The position numbers and the translations under genes were made by a program. Of a stretch of 64,000 nucleotides of DNA, positions 10,819-20,108 are shown piece after piece; position 1 is the first letter of the stretch; each line of letters starts with the position of its first letter. The DNA comes from Microvirga splendida. GTDB taxonomy: Bacteria; Pseudomonadota; Alphaproteobacteria; Rhizobiales; Beijerinckiaceae. Location of the stretch: assembly GCF_016427565.1 (NCBI RefSeq), contig NZ_JAELXT010000009.1, forward strand, positions 62,001 through 126,000. The letters are read 5' to 3'. The notes under the pieces were generated by a model. It saw only the letters and a list, made by a program, of their open reading frames with translations. It ran no database searches and had not been told where the DNA came from.

Positions 10819-13800
10819 ATGCGCGTGAAGCCCGCCCCCTCCCAGGACATCCGGCGGATCGATCTCACCTTGCCGTCATCCATCGGCCTCCATGCGGTTC
10901 GCCTCATCGAGCAGGCTGCCGATGCGGATCAGGGGAAACTCATCTATGTGGCGGAAGGCGAGAACCGGGCCGAGCAGATGGCTCGAGTCCTGAGGGGCCT
11001 GGTTCCGGACCTCGATGTTCATCTTCTGCCGCCCTGGGACTGTCTTCCCTTTGACAACACCTCGCCGTCACGGGAGGCAATGGGGCGGCGCATGTCCGTG
11101 CTGCGACGCATGAATGAGCCGTCGAAAGGGCCACGGCTGCTGGTCACGAGCAGCGCCGCCGTCATTCAGCGCGTGCCGCCGCGAAGCATCTGGAAGCAGG
11201 CCTGCTTCCATCTCACGACGGGCGATGCCTTCTCGCAGGATGAACTGGAATCCTACCTCCTGCGTGCGGGGTACATCCTCGACGAGCGCGTGGACGAGCC
11301 GGGCGAGGCGGCTATCCGCGGACAGGTGATCGACATCTTTCCCGCGAGCAGCCCCTTGCCCTACCGCATCGAGCACGATGGACAGATCATCGCCGCCATC
11401 CGCTCCTACGATCCCGTTTCGCAGCGGACCGAAGCGGAGGTTGAAACCCTTTCCCTGGATCCCGCTTCCGAGATCCTGCTCAAGAGAGCAGCCGACGGCT
11501 CAGTGCCGGAGCACCTCGACGGAATGGAGCACCGGCTGCCGGAGCACTATGCACCCCTCGAAACGATTTTCGACTATTGGCCGGGTGTTCCCGTCGTGAT
11601 TGCTGCTGGGGCTGAGGAACGGCGCCGGCTGATGATGGAGCAGATTGCCGATGCTTACGAGAGCCGCACGTCCCTGCGCGGCGATGGAAGCGGCAGAGGA
11701 TCTGCGGTGTCTCCCGAGCGGCTGTTCATCGCCGATGAGGAATGGCAGGAAATCCTGGGTGAACGCTGTCTGACAATCATTCATGCAGCCTCCGAAGAGG
11801 AGGCGCAGCGTAACGCGGTGCCGCGTTTTGCCGCTGCAGGAAAACCGGCCCGCGCCCTCGCTAGCTTCATCGAGGCGCAGCAGGGCAAAGATCGGAAGAT
11901 CGTGCTGGCGGCTGCCACCAAGGACGATTTGAACCGCATGCGGCGCCGGGTTCAGTCCCTGCCACTCAGCCCGACAACCATCGAGCGCTGGAGCGACGCC
12001 GTTGCGGGGCCACCGAAGGGGGCGTTCGCCCTTCAGGCCGATATCAGGAGCGGGTTCATCGACGAGCGCCATGGTATCGCTGTCGTGACGGCCGCCGATG
12101 TTCTGGGGAGCCGCGCGTCGAGCGGGGCTGAGCAGGAGGTCAGGTCGACGGCCCATCAGTTCACTGACATGCAGTTCCAGATCGGCGATGCAATCATCCA
12201 CGTCGATCACGGGCTCGGACGTCTGGAAGGGACCGAAATCGTCGGCACAGGCGACGAGGGAACGAGCGATACCGTTCGGCTCATCTATGCGGATGACACG
12301 ACCCTCATGATCCCTGCAACGGATATGGGCCGTGTGTGGCGTTACGGCGGCATGTCGGAGATGCTGCATCTCGACAAGCTGAAGAGCGATGCCTGGATCG
12401 CAAAGCTGGCTGGGATCGAGACGCAGATACGCGAAACCGCCGAGCGCCTGGGCAGGCTGGTCGAAGCCCGCGAGGCCGTGAAGCTGAAGCCGCTCGTGCC
12501 TCCAGTGCGTGAGTACGAACGGTTTGTCGCGCGCTTTCCCTTCTCGGAGACGCCGGATCAGCTGCGGGCCATCGAGGATGTTCTCGACGATCTGGCCTCA
12601 GGCCATCCCATGGACCGGCTCATTTGCGGGGATGTCGGTTTCGGCAAGACGGAAATCGCCCTGCGTGCGGCAGCTGCCGTGGCCTTGTCGGGCCAGCAAG
12701 TTGCCGTGATCGCGCCGACAACGGTTCTGGCGCGCCAGCATGTGCGCAGCTTCCAGAAGCGATTTGCAGGGCTCGGTATCGAGGTCGCACACCTGTCGCG
12801 CCTCGTGACGGCATCGGAGGCACGGGCTGTGAAGAAGGGATTGGCCGACGGATCGGTGCGGATCGTCATCGGCACGCATGCCCTGGCTGCCAAGGGCGTG
12901 ACGTTCAAGGATCTTGGCCTTGTCATCATCGACGAGGAACAGAGGTTCGGTGCCGCCCATAAATCGAAGCTGCGGGCGATGGCCTCACGCGGGCACGTGC
13001 TGACGCTGACCGCAACGCCCATTCCGCGCACGCTGCAATCGGCCCTGGTGGGCTTGCAGGAGCTGAGCATCATCGCGACGCCGCCGGCCCGTCGTCAGCC
13101 GATCCGCACATTCCTGACGGAGTTCGACCCCGCGACTCTTCGCCAGGCCCTCATGCGCGAACGCCGGCGCCGCGGACAAAGCTTCGTGGTCTGCTCCCGT
13201 GTGGAGGACATGGAGCCGATGCGCGAACAGCTTGCAAAGATCGTGCCCGAGCTGAAGGTTCTCGTGGCGCATGGCCAGATGCCGCCGGCCGAGACGGACG
13301 ACGTGATGGTGCGGTTCGCTGATGGCGAAGGCGATATCCTGCTTGCCACCAACATCATCGAAAGCGGTCTCGATGTTCCTCGCGCCAACACCATGCTGGT
13401 GTGGCGGGCCGACCGCTTCGGCCTGTCGCAGCTCCACCAGCTTCGCGGTCGCGTGGGACGCGGCCGCATTCGCGGCACCACCTATCTGCTGACGGAACCA
13501 GGACAGAAGGTGCCGAAAGCGACGGAAAAGCGCCTGCGCACGCTCGAGGCTCTCGACCGGCTCGGCGCCGGCTTCGCCATCAGCGCCCAGGATCTCGATC
13601 AGCGCGGGGCCGGCTCCCTCCTCGGCGAGGAGCAGGCGGGGCACATCAAGCTCATCGGGGCGGACTTGTACCAGCACCTGCTCAAGCGCGCCCTGCGCGG
13701 AGAGAGCTATGCGGACGATTGGACCCCTGATCTCCACATCGGCCTGTCGGGCACCGTTCCGGCCGAATACGTGCACGAACCCGAGGTGCGGATCAATCTC

Positions 13801-14151
13801 TACGCCCGTCTTGCGCGCGTGGAAGGCTCCGAAGCGATTGAGGATCTCGAGGAGGAAATTGAGGATCGTTTCGGGCCGGTGCCGGAGCCTTTAGGAAATC
13901 TTCTGCGCCTCACGAGCATGCGGCAGATCTGTCAGCGCCTGGGGATTGCCCGCATCGATGCCGGCCCTCAGGCGATTGCCCTGAGCTTCAGGCCGGGAGC
14001 TGTCGAGAAGCTTCCCCTCCAAGATGCGATTGCGGAATCGCAAGGGACGCTTCGCTGGAGCGGCGACCGTCTGATCCTCGCCGTCGCCGAGGATCAGGCC
14101 GGGGAAAGGGAGCAGCACATCCTTGACCTTCTGTCGCGGCTCGAACAGTGA
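10819..14151 (+). CDS. mfd: Mfd-type transcription-repair coupling factor, divergent
   Basis: A 1110-residue protein with Mfd architecture. It has a UvrB-like N-terminal module (PWDCLPFDNTSPS, RGQVIDIFPAS), a CarD-like RNA-polymerase interaction domain (IIHVDHGLGRLEG), a superfamily 2 helicase (GDVGFGKTE Walker A, DEEQRFG, TATPIPRTL, HQLRGRVGRG) and a C-terminal regulatory domain. Mfd pushes stalled RNA polymerase off DNA and recruits UvrA. The start is set at the ATG at 10819 because upstream codons (from 10675) look non-coding and overlap the divergent gene. Several blocks differ from typical alphaproteobacterial Mfd, so it could be a second, paralogous Mfd. Confidence 0.85.
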   Translation: MRVKPAPSQDIRRIDLTLPSSIGLHAVRLIEQAADADQGKLIYVAEGENRAEQMARVLRGLVPDLDVHLLPPWDCLPFDNTSPSREAMGRRMSVLRRMNEPSKGPRLLVTSSAAVIQRVPPRSIWKQACFHLTTGDAFSQDELESYLLRAGYILDERVDEPGEAAIRGQVIDIFPASSPLPYRIEHDGQIIAAIRSYDPVSQRTEAEVETLSLDPASEILLKRAADGSVPEHLDGMEHRLPEHYAPLETIFDYWPGVPVVIAAGAEERRRLMMEQIADAYESRTSLRGDGSGRGSAVSPERLFIADEEWQEILGERCLTIIHAASEEEAQRNAVPRFAAAGKPARALASFIEAQQGKDRKIVLAAATKDDLNRMRRRVQSLPLSPTTIERWSDAVAGPPKGAFALQADIRSGFIDERHGIAVVTAADVLGSRASSGAEQEVRSTAHQFTDMQFQIGDAIIHVDHGLGRLEGTEIVGTGDEGTSDTVRLIYADDTTLMIPATDMGRVWRYGGMSEMLHLDKLKSDAWIAKLAGIETQIRETAERLGRLVEAREAVKLKPLVPPVREYERFVARFPFSETPDQLRAIEDVLDDLASGHPMDRLICGDVGFGKTEIALRAAAAVALSGQQVAVIAPTTVLARQHVRSFQKRFAGLGIEVAHLSRLVTASEARAVKKGLADGSVRIVIGTHALAAKGVTFKDLGLVIIDEEQRFGAAHKSKLRAMASRGHVLTLTATPIPRTLQSALVGLQELSIIATPPARRQPIRTFLTEFDPATLRQALMRERRRRGQSFVVCSRVEDMEPMREQLAKIVPELKVLVAHGQMPPAETDDVMVRFADGEGDILLATNIIESGLDVPRANTMLVWRADRFGLSQLHQLRGRVGRGRIRGTTYLLTEPGQKVPKATEKRLRTLEALDRLGAGFAISAQDLDQRGAGSLLGEEQAGHIKLIGADLYQHLLKRALRGESYADDWTPDLHIGLSGTVPAEYVHEPEVRINLYARLARVEGSEAIEDLEEEIEDRFGPVPEPLGNLLRLTSMRQICQRLGIARIDAGPQAIALSFRPGAVEKLPLQDAIAESQGTLRWSGDRLILAVAEDQAGEREQHILDLLSRLEQ

Positions 14152-14235
14152 GGCAGCGATGCCGGTCGGCTTCGCCACGAACGGATCGCGCCTGTAAGAC
14201 TTATCCCTGAAAGCGACTTTCAACGTGAGGAGCCG

Positions 14236-14463
14236 ATGACTTCGGAGGAAATCAAGGAATTGAATGCAGCACGGGAGAGCCTCGTGAAGCGTCGCAGGGA
14301 GATGGCCCGGCAATTGTCGGAGGCGCCGCTCCCGTCCGTCGAGATGGCTGAGGAAATCACCAAGATCCTCGTTGCGATCGAGGCCATGGACCGGGCTCTG
14401 AACGAGGCGGGCCATCCCTACATGAGCCAGGGCGTGGTCGATCAGCTCAGGGCCGAGGACTAG
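14236..14463 (+). CDS. small hypothetical protein, charged and helical
   Basis: A 75-residue soluble protein rich in Glu, Arg and Lys, probably two helices with coiled-coil character. The ATG at 14236 follows GTGAGGAGC. It lies 84 bases after the mfd-like gene and could be cotranscribed. No recognised domain. Confidence 0.6.
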   Translation: MTSEEIKELNAARESLVKRRREMARQLSEAPLPSVEMAEEITKILVAIEAMDRALNEAGHPYMSQGVVDQLRAED

Positions 14464-14466
14464 ATC

Positions 14467-15060
14467 CTAAAACTTTATTCGCCCGATAACATCGAACCCT
14501 GAAGACGCTCGTGGCCTGAGCACGAGCGCTTCGCCCTCGCTCGGAAAGACCCCGGTCAGGGCCGTGATGTTGACCTGATGGGTCACGAGCACGAGAACGC
14601 CGGTCGAGTCCCAGCCTTCTATGATCCGGCGTGCAGCCGCCGTCTGGGAAGGCTCCTGCTCGCGCCCTGAAAAGAACGAATCCAGCGGCGGAGCCGGCTG
14701 GGCTAGGGCACCGAAAGCAAGACGCGCCGTGTCCAGAGCGCGGCACCAGCGGCTTGAAAGCACGCGCTCGACAGGCACCTGCCGGCTTCTAAATGCATCT
14801 CCGATACGCTGCGCCTGCTGTCGGCCCTCCTCGGAGAGATTGCGCTGCGTCGAGCAATCGTCCAGCTGAAAATTGGCCGGGTCGCCCGTTCCCGGTGCAC
14901 GGGCGTGCCGAAACAGCGCCACCGTGCCTCCCTGCCGCAAGGCCTGCCAAGCTTCTTCCGACGCCTGAACAGGGTGCATCCACCCCGCCATCGCGATAAT
15001 GATCAGAGCCACCGCCAAGGGCATGGAGCGCCTTTCCATCATACGGCCAAGCTGCCTCAT
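14467..15060 (-). CDS. exported histidine phosphatase family protein (SixA/phosphoglycerate mutase-like)
   Basis: A 197-residue protein with an N-terminal signal (MPLAVALIIIAMAGW... ending HPVQA) and the histidine phosphatase fold. It has FRHARAPG with the phospho-acceptor His, STQRNLSEEGRQQA, SRWCRALDTARLAF and THQVN with the second catalytic His. It would hydrolyse a phosphoester in the periplasm; the substrate is unknown. I chose the ATG at 15060, preceded by a weak GAGA site, over the upstream start at 15099. It is convergent with the small gene before it, with three bases between stops. Confidence 0.82.
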   Translation of the reverse strand: MRQLGRMMERRSMPLAVALIIIAMAGWMHPVQASEEAWQALRQGGTVALFRHARAPGTGDPANFQLDDCSTQRNLSEEGRQQAQRIGDAFRSRQVPVERVLSSRWCRALDTARLAFGALAQPAPPLDSFFSGREQEPSQTAAARRIIEGWDSTGVLVLVTHQVNITALTGVFPSEGEALVLRPRASSGFDVIGRIKF

Positions 15061-15163
15061 TGTTGTCTCATAATGCGGGCCTACAATCTGCCAAGACAAA
15101 GCAGAACCGGAGCGGATCTACAGCTCCGGCGAAAGCCGGCAAGTGGCACAAGGGGCAGTTTCA

Positions 15164-15703
15164 ATGATTTCCATCGCACAAAGAGCGGTGCTCGGCTTGG
15201 CTGCCGGCCTGATGATCCTGTCGGTTGCACCTGCACAGGCGAAACCCGGTCGCTCCTTCGTGCTGACGGCCGAGCGGATGGCGCAGCTGCAGCAGATCAA
15301 CAGCCATGTGAACAACACCATCCGTGAAGTCTCGGATCTGGAGCAGTATGGCCGCGAGGACGTGTGGGCGCTCCCGACCAGCGGCAAGGGCGATTGCGAG
15401 GACTTCGCGCTGCTCAAGCGCAAGATGCTGATCGAACGCGGCTGGCCTTCATCCGCGCTCTCGATTGCTGTCGGTGCCACGGCGCAGGGGGAGGCGCATG
15501 CGGTGCTTCTGGTCTCGACCGCCCAGGGGCGTTACGTCCTCGACAACCTCACTTCGTCGATCCTCAGCCCTGAAGGAACAGGCCATGTATTTTATGCAAG
15601 GCAATCAGGCCGCGCATGGATCTCGGCTTCGGGCGAGAAGACCAGCGAGCCTGTAGCGGATCTGCCGGTTGCGCAGGTTGCTTTCCGGAAAAAGCGCGGC
15701 TGA
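15164..15703 (+). CDS. transglutaminase-like cysteine peptidase (BTLCP family)
   Basis: A 179-residue exported protein: signal peptide to about residue 27 (VAPAQA), then a BTLCP (DUF920) domain. The catalytic Cys sits in GKGDCEDFALLK and the His in GEAHAVLLV, with the Asp expected in YVLDNLT. Members of this family are periplasmic cysteine proteases, some acting on adhesins under c-di-GMP control (LapG type), but here no LapD partner is adjacent. The start at 15164 has AAGGGG at good distance. Confidence 0.8.
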   Translation: MISIAQRAVLGLAAGLMILSVAPAQAKPGRSFVLTAERMAQLQQINSHVNNTIREVSDLEQYGREDVWALPTSGKGDCEDFALLKRKMLIERGWPSSALSIAVGATAQGEAHAVLLVSTAQGRYVLDNLTSSILSPEGTGHVFYARQSGRAWISASGEKTSEPVADLPVAQVAFRKKRG

Positions 15704-15724
15704 GCCACAGTCCCGGGTGAGGCG

Positions 15725-16546
15725 TCAGGCCTCTGCGGATAGGCCGACCAGAATGTCGACGAGCGGGTCCGCAGGATCCGCAAGCCCCGCGATCACATCG
15801 AAATGGTGGGCGCCCGGCACCTCATGGTAGCGCGTCGTCACGCCAGCCTTGCCCCATTCGTCCGCAATGGCGCGGGACTGGCGCAGGAACTCGCTGCTTT
15901 CCGCACCGCCGACGACGGCGACCAGATGCCCGCTGCTCGGCGGCGCCCATTCGAGGGGGCTCAGGCGGTGCGCCTCCTCGAGGGTGAGCCCGAGTGCCCT
16001 GTTGATCGAGGTCGGCACGAGGGGCGGAAGATCGAACAAGCCTGAGATCGGCATGGCTGCCCGGACGGACATGGTTTGTGGGTCAGGGCGGGCCATGAGA
16101 CAGGCAGCAAGATGTCCGCCGGCCGAGTGACCGGTTGCGACCAGCGGGCGCGCTGTGCGCCGCACGAGGAAGTCCGAAGCATCTTCGATCTCGGAGACGA
16201 TCTCGCCCAATGTCGCCGCGGGAGCGAGCGTGTAGTTCGTCACCGCCACCGTCAGTCCGCGTTCATTGGCACCGCGCGCCAAATGGCTGAAGAAGGACTT
16301 GTCGAGCCCCTGCCAGTAGCCGCCATGGATGAAAAGGACGACAGGCCTGCCGGTATCGCCGTCCTGCGGGAGGAACAGATCGAGCCGGTGCCGCTCGCCG
16401 GGGCCATAGGAAAGACCGAGTTCGCAGCGTGCCGTCTCCCGATACGCTGCCGCATCCCGCTGCCAGCCGGCAATGTGGGTGGGATGGTCCGGCACCCGCG
16501 CCCGGTTGTTGTATTCGGCCTCGAGGTCGAGGTCTTCGGATGCCAT
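15725..16546 (-). CDS. alpha/beta hydrolase, arylformamidase (kynurenine formamidase)-like, AFMID type
   Basis: A 273-residue cytoplasmic hydrolase. HGGYW (74-78) forms the oxyanion region and GHSAGG carries nucleophile Ser141. The segment GLFDLPPLVPTSINRALGLTLEEAHRLSP and the GGAESSEFLRQS stretch align by eye with animal-type arylformamidase; there the acid is Asp, here Glu216 takes its place. HHFD provides His247 or 248. Known members turn N-formylkynurenine into kynurenine and formate. It is the last gene of the livKHMGF operon (11 bases after livF) opposite the anthranilate genes, so a formylated or acylated anthranilate or kynurenine is a reasonable substrate (inference). Confidence 0.78.
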   Translation of the reverse strand: MASEDLDLEAEYNNRARVPDHPTHIAGWQRDAAAYRETARCELGLSYGPGERHRLDLFLPQDGDTGRPVVLFIHGGYWQGLDKSFFSHLARGANERGLTVAVTNYTLAPAATLGEIVSEIEDASDFLVRRTARPLVATGHSAGGHLAACLMARPDPQTMSVRAAMPISGLFDLPPLVPTSINRALGLTLEEAHRLSPLEWAPPSSGHLVAVVGGAESSEFLRQSRAIADEWGKAGVTTRYHEVPGAHHFDVIAGLADPADPLVDILVGLSAEA

Positions 16547-16557
16547 GGCGCTTGTCC

Positions 16558-17256
16558 TTAGACGTGCAGATACCGGTCCTTGAGGCTGGTATCCGTCATG
16601 AGTTCGTCGCTGGTTCCCGTCCAGACCGAGCGGCCCTTCTCGACGATCACGTGCCGGTCGGCAAAAGTGGCCAGCGCGCCCACGTTCTTGTCGATCACCA
16701 GGATCGACTGACGCTCGCCCTTGAGACGCTTCAGGCAGGTCCAGATCTCGGCGCGGATCAGCGGCGCCAGACCTTCCGTCGCCTCGTCCAGGATGAGCAG
16801 CTTCGGGTTCGTCATCAGCGCGCGGCCGATGGCGAGCATCTGCTGCTCGCCTCCGGAGAGCTGCGTTCCGAGATTGCTGCGGCGCTCCTTCAGGCGCGGG
16901 AACAGGTCGTACACGGCATCGAGCGTCCAGCGGCCCAGGCCCGTTCGGTTGGAGGCCGTGGCGACGAGATTCTCCTCGACCGTTAAGCTCGGGAAGATCT
17001 GACGTCCCTCCGGCACGAGGCCGATGCCGGTCTGGGCGATGCGGTAGGGAGCGGATCCGGTCACGAGGGCGCCGTCGAAGCGCACTTCGCCAGCGCGCGG
17101 GCGCAGGAGGCCCATGATGGAGCGCACGGTGGTGGTCTTGCCCATGCCGTTGCGGCCGAGCAGCGTCACGACTTCGCCCGCCCCGACATCGAGAGAGATA
17201 TCGAAGAGGACCTGGGCCGCGCCGTAGGAGGCTTGGAGCTGACGGACGGACAGCAT
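16558..17256 (-). CDS. livF: HAAT ABC transporter ATP-binding protein LivF-like
   Basis: A 232-residue ATPase of the branched-chain amino acid type importer, with LGRNGMGKTTT (Walker A), LSGGEQQMLAIGRAL (signature) and LLILDEATEGLAP (Walker B). The catalytic Glu is present. Its ATG overlaps the livG stop by ATGA. Fourth ABC-component gene of the first liv operon and probably part of aromatic-acid or amino-aromatic uptake, judged only from context. Confidence 0.9.
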   Translation of the reverse strand: MLSVRQLQASYGAAQVLFDISLDVGAGEVVTLLGRNGMGKTTTVRSIMGLLRPRAGEVRFDGALVTGSAPYRIAQTGIGLVPEGRQIFPSLTVEENLVATASNRTGLGRWTLDAVYDLFPRLKERRSNLGTQLSGGEQQMLAIGRALMTNPKLLILDEATEGLAPLIRAEIWTCLKRLKGERQSILVIDKNVGALATFADRHVIVEKGRSVWTGTSDELMTDTSLKDRYLHV

Positions 17257-18011
17257 CAGACCGTTTCCTCCTCGCCGAGATAGGCGGTGCGCACGTCCTC
17301 GTTCATCCTGACATTCTCCGGCGTGTCGGTTGCGATCACGCGGCCATAGACGAGGACGCTGACCCGGTCGGCGAGCGAGAATACCGCATCCATGTCGTGC
17401 TCGATGAGCACGATGGTGATGCGGCCCTTCAGGCGCCGCAGCGTTTCCACGACCCGCAGGGATTCGTCATGGCCGGTGCCCGCCAGAGGCTCGTCGAGCA
17501 GGAGAAGCTTCGGCTCCGTCGCCAGCGCGATGGCGAGTTCGAGCTGCCGCTTCTCGCCGTGGGAGAGAAGGCCCGCAGGGATGCTGGCGCGGCCACCGAG
17601 CCCGACCGTGTTCAGGTGCTGCATGGCGGGCTCGTTCAGTGCCCGCTCCTGCGCGGCATTGCCGAACAGGCGGAAGCTGGATCCGTGTCGCGCCTGGACG
17701 GCGAGCGCTACATTCTCAAGCGCCGAGAAGCCTGGCAGGATCGAAGTGATCTGGAACGAGCGCGCGAGCCCTCGCCGTACCCGCTGAGGCATGGAGAGAT
17801 GGGTGACGTTCTCCCCATCGAACAGGATCTGCCCCGAATCCGAAGACAGCATGCCGGAGATCTGATGGATCAGCGTCGTCTTGCCTGCGCCGTTCGGGCC
17901 GATGACGGCGTGCAGTTCGCCGGGCCTGACGGAAAGGCTCACGTCGTCCGTAACAGTGAGCGCGCCATAGGCCTTCCGCAGGTTGCGGAGTTCGAGCAGG
18001 GGCTCAGCCAT
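17256..18011 (-). CDS. livG: HAAT ABC transporter ATP-binding protein LivG-like
   Basis: A 251-residue ATPase partner of LivF, with IGPNGAGKTTL, LSHGEKRQLELAIAL (signature with His as in LivG) and LLLLDEPLAGTGHDES. The Walker B region reads LAGTGHDES where LAGM or LAGL is more usual. It overlaps livM by eight bases and livF by four, so the five genes behave as one translation unit. Confidence 0.9.
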   Translation of the reverse strand: MAEPLLELRNLRKAYGALTVTDDVSLSVRPGELHAVIGPNGAGKTTLIHQISGMLSSDSGQILFDGENVTHLSMPQRVRRGLARSFQITSILPGFSALENVALAVQARHGSSFRLFGNAAQERALNEPAMQHLNTVGLGGRASIPAGLLSHGEKRQLELAIALATEPKLLLLDEPLAGTGHDESLRVVETLRRLKGRITIVLIEHDMDAVFSLADRVSVLVYGRVIATDTPENVRMNEDVRTAYLGEEETV

Positions 18012-19035
18012 GGGAACCCCTCCGCAAGATGCCCATGATGCCGCCGCGGGCGAACAGCACGATCAGGATGAGGATGGGGCCGAAGACCATCTGCCAGTTT
18101 TCCGTCAGCCGCCACCGGACGTCGTCGTTGAGGAAGAAGCTCCCGGCATGGAGGAGTTCCGGCAGGAACTCCTCGAGGAGCAGGAAGGCGGCGGCTCCGA
18201 TGATCGCACCATGCAGGGAGCCGAGCCCGCCGAGCACCACCATGAAGATCAGCTCGCCCGAGCGCTGCCAGGTCATGAAGGCCGGACTGATGAACTCCGC
18301 CTGGTTGGCCATGAGGCAGCCTGCGAGCCCCGCCATCATGCCGCTGATGACGTAGGCTGCAAGCTGAAAGCGGAAGGGCTGGAAGCCGATGGCTTCCATG
18401 CGCACGGCGTTCTCCTTCGTGCCGCGCAGCACGCGCCCGAAGCGCGAGGTGACGATGGCTCGCGACAGCAGATAGCCCCCGGTGAGGCAAAGGAGCGTTG
18501 CAGCATAGAAGGCGTAGTCGTTCTCCAGGAACCCGGCGCCCGCAACGAGGCTGCGGGTCGGGAGCGTCATGCCGTCATCGCCGCCATAGGGGGCGAGGGA
18601 GGTGGCGAGGAAGAACAGCATCTGCGCGAAGGCGAGGGTGATCATGATGAAATAGACCCCCTTCGTCCGCAGCGAGATCGCGCCCGTCACCAGCGCGAAG
18701 AGGGCTGAGGCCGCGAGCGCCACCGGGATCTGGATCAACGCGTCCTCCACCCCATGGCTCGCCAGGATGCCGACGGCATAGGCCCCGATGCCGAGAAAGG
18801 CCGCATGCCCGAAGCTCACGAGCGCGCCATAGCCCAGGATGAGATCGAGCGACAGGGCCGCGAGGCCGAAGATCATGACACGGGTGAGGAGCGACAGGAC
18901 ATACCCCTCCGCACCCGAGGCGGAGGCCAGGAGGGGGGCCGCGGCAAAAGCGGCGAACAGGATGACGGGGATGATGTCGATCCGCATGCCCGGGGAGGGC
19001 GCTGGAGCGGTCTGCGTTCCGGTGAGTTCCGTCAT
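18004..19035 (-). CDS. livM: HAAT ABC transporter permease LivM-like
   Basis: A 343-residue inner-membrane permease with about ten hydrophobic segments and the family signature GYGALVSFGHAAFLGIGAYA. The C-terminal half carries the EAA-like GLGSLHGAIIGAAAFLLLEE. It begins nine bases after livH and overlaps livG. It pairs with LivH to form the translocation channel. Confidence 0.9.
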   Translation of the reverse strand: MTELTGTQTAPAPSPGMRIDIIPVILFAAFAAAPLLASASGAEGYVLSLLTRVMIFGLAALSLDLILGYGALVSFGHAAFLGIGAYAVGILASHGVEDALIQIPVALAASALFALVTGAISLRTKGVYFIMITLAFAQMLFFLATSLAPYGGDDGMTLPTRSLVAGAGFLENDYAFYAATLLCLTGGYLLSRAIVTSRFGRVLRGTKENAVRMEAIGFQPFRFQLAAYVISGMMAGLAGCLMANQAEFISPAFMTWQRSGELIFMVVLGGLGSLHGAIIGAAAFLLLEEFLPELLHAGSFFLNDDVRWRLTENWQMVFGPILILIVLFARGGIMGILRRGSHG

Positions 19036-19044
19036 GGCCGCGCC

Positions 19045-19965
19045 TTACCTTTTCACCGGAAACAGGCCGGCGGGGCGGAAGAACAGCACCGCCGCCATGA
19101 AGATGTAGATCAGCATCGGCGCGATGGCCCTGCCGGTCTGGCTCGCCGCCGATGGATCGAGAACGAGCCTCAGCAGGTTCGGCGCGAAGGAGCGGCCGAT
19201 GGTGTCGACGAGACCGATCAGGAGCGCCGCCAGAAAGGCCCCGCGGATCGACCCGATGCCGCCGATCACGATCACCACGAAGGCGAGGATGAGGATGTTG
19301 TCGCCCATGCCCGGCTGCACGGAGAGGATGGGCGCGACCATCGCGCCGGCAAAGCCCGCGAGCATGGCTCCGAAGCCGAAGACGATCATGAACAGTCGCT
19401 TGATGTTGACGCCGAGCGCCGACACCATCTGCGGGTTCGTGGCGCCGGCGCGCACCAGCATGCCAACCCGGGTGTAGTTGACGAGCACGTAGAGCAGGGC
19501 GGCGACGAGGAGGCCCGCCGCGATGATGGCGAGGCGATAGACCGGATAGAGCAGCCCGTCGGCGATCTCGACGGAACCCGACAGGATCTCCGGCACCGGC
19601 ACGCTGAGGGGAGCCGCACCCCAGACGAACTTCACGCCCTGGTTCAGGAACAGGATCACGCCGAAGGTGGCGAGCACCTGATCGAGGTGGTCCCTCTCGT
19701 AGAGGTGCCGGAAGATGAGTACTTCCAGAAGAAGGCCGAAGGCCAGCGCGGTCGGAAGGGCGAGCGCAAGCCCCCAGCCGAAGCCGCCCGTCCAGGCGCT
19801 GAAGGCCGCGATCAGGTAAGCGCCGATCATGTACTGGACGCCATGCGCCAGATTGATGAAGTCCATGACGCCGAAGACCAGCGTCAGCCCGGCGGCGATC
19901 AGGAACAGGATGAGACCGAACTGAAGGCCGTTCAAGGTCTGGATCAGAAGGAGGGTCGCGGTCAT
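19045..19965 (-). CDS. livH: HAAT ABC transporter permease LivH-like
   Basis: A 306-residue permease with eight or so membrane segments. The signature near residue 40, FINLAHGVQYMIGAYL, and the C-terminal GGIGSIRGAFLAALLIG are typical of LivH. A 143-base gap separates it from livK upstream; this gap shows no obvious terminator, but it leaves room for adjusting expression of the binding protein relative to the permeases. Confidence 0.9.
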   Translation of the reverse strand: MTATLLLIQTLNGLQFGLILFLIAAGLTLVFGVMDFINLAHGVQYMIGAYLIAAFSAWTGGFGWGLALALPTALAFGLLLEVLIFRHLYERDHLDQVLATFGVILFLNQGVKFVWGAAPLSVPVPEILSGSVEIADGLLYPVYRLAIIAAGLLVAALLYVLVNYTRVGMLVRAGATNPQMVSALGVNIKRLFMIVFGFGAMLAGFAGAMVAPILSVQPGMGDNILILAFVVIVIGGIGSIRGAFLAALLIGLVDTIGRSFAPNLLRLVLDPSAASQTGRAIAPMLIYIFMAAVLFFRPAGLFPVKR

Positions 19966-20108
19966 CGGCGCTTCACTGGCGGCGGACGTTCACCGGGCGA
20001 GCCTTGGCTCGTCGGCCTCGGCGAGAATGCCGGCGGCGTTCTCGGAATAAAGACCCGCTCCGTATCAGGCGCAGGCCTGAACGGGGCGGGCAACTGTCGG
20101 AACGCGGC

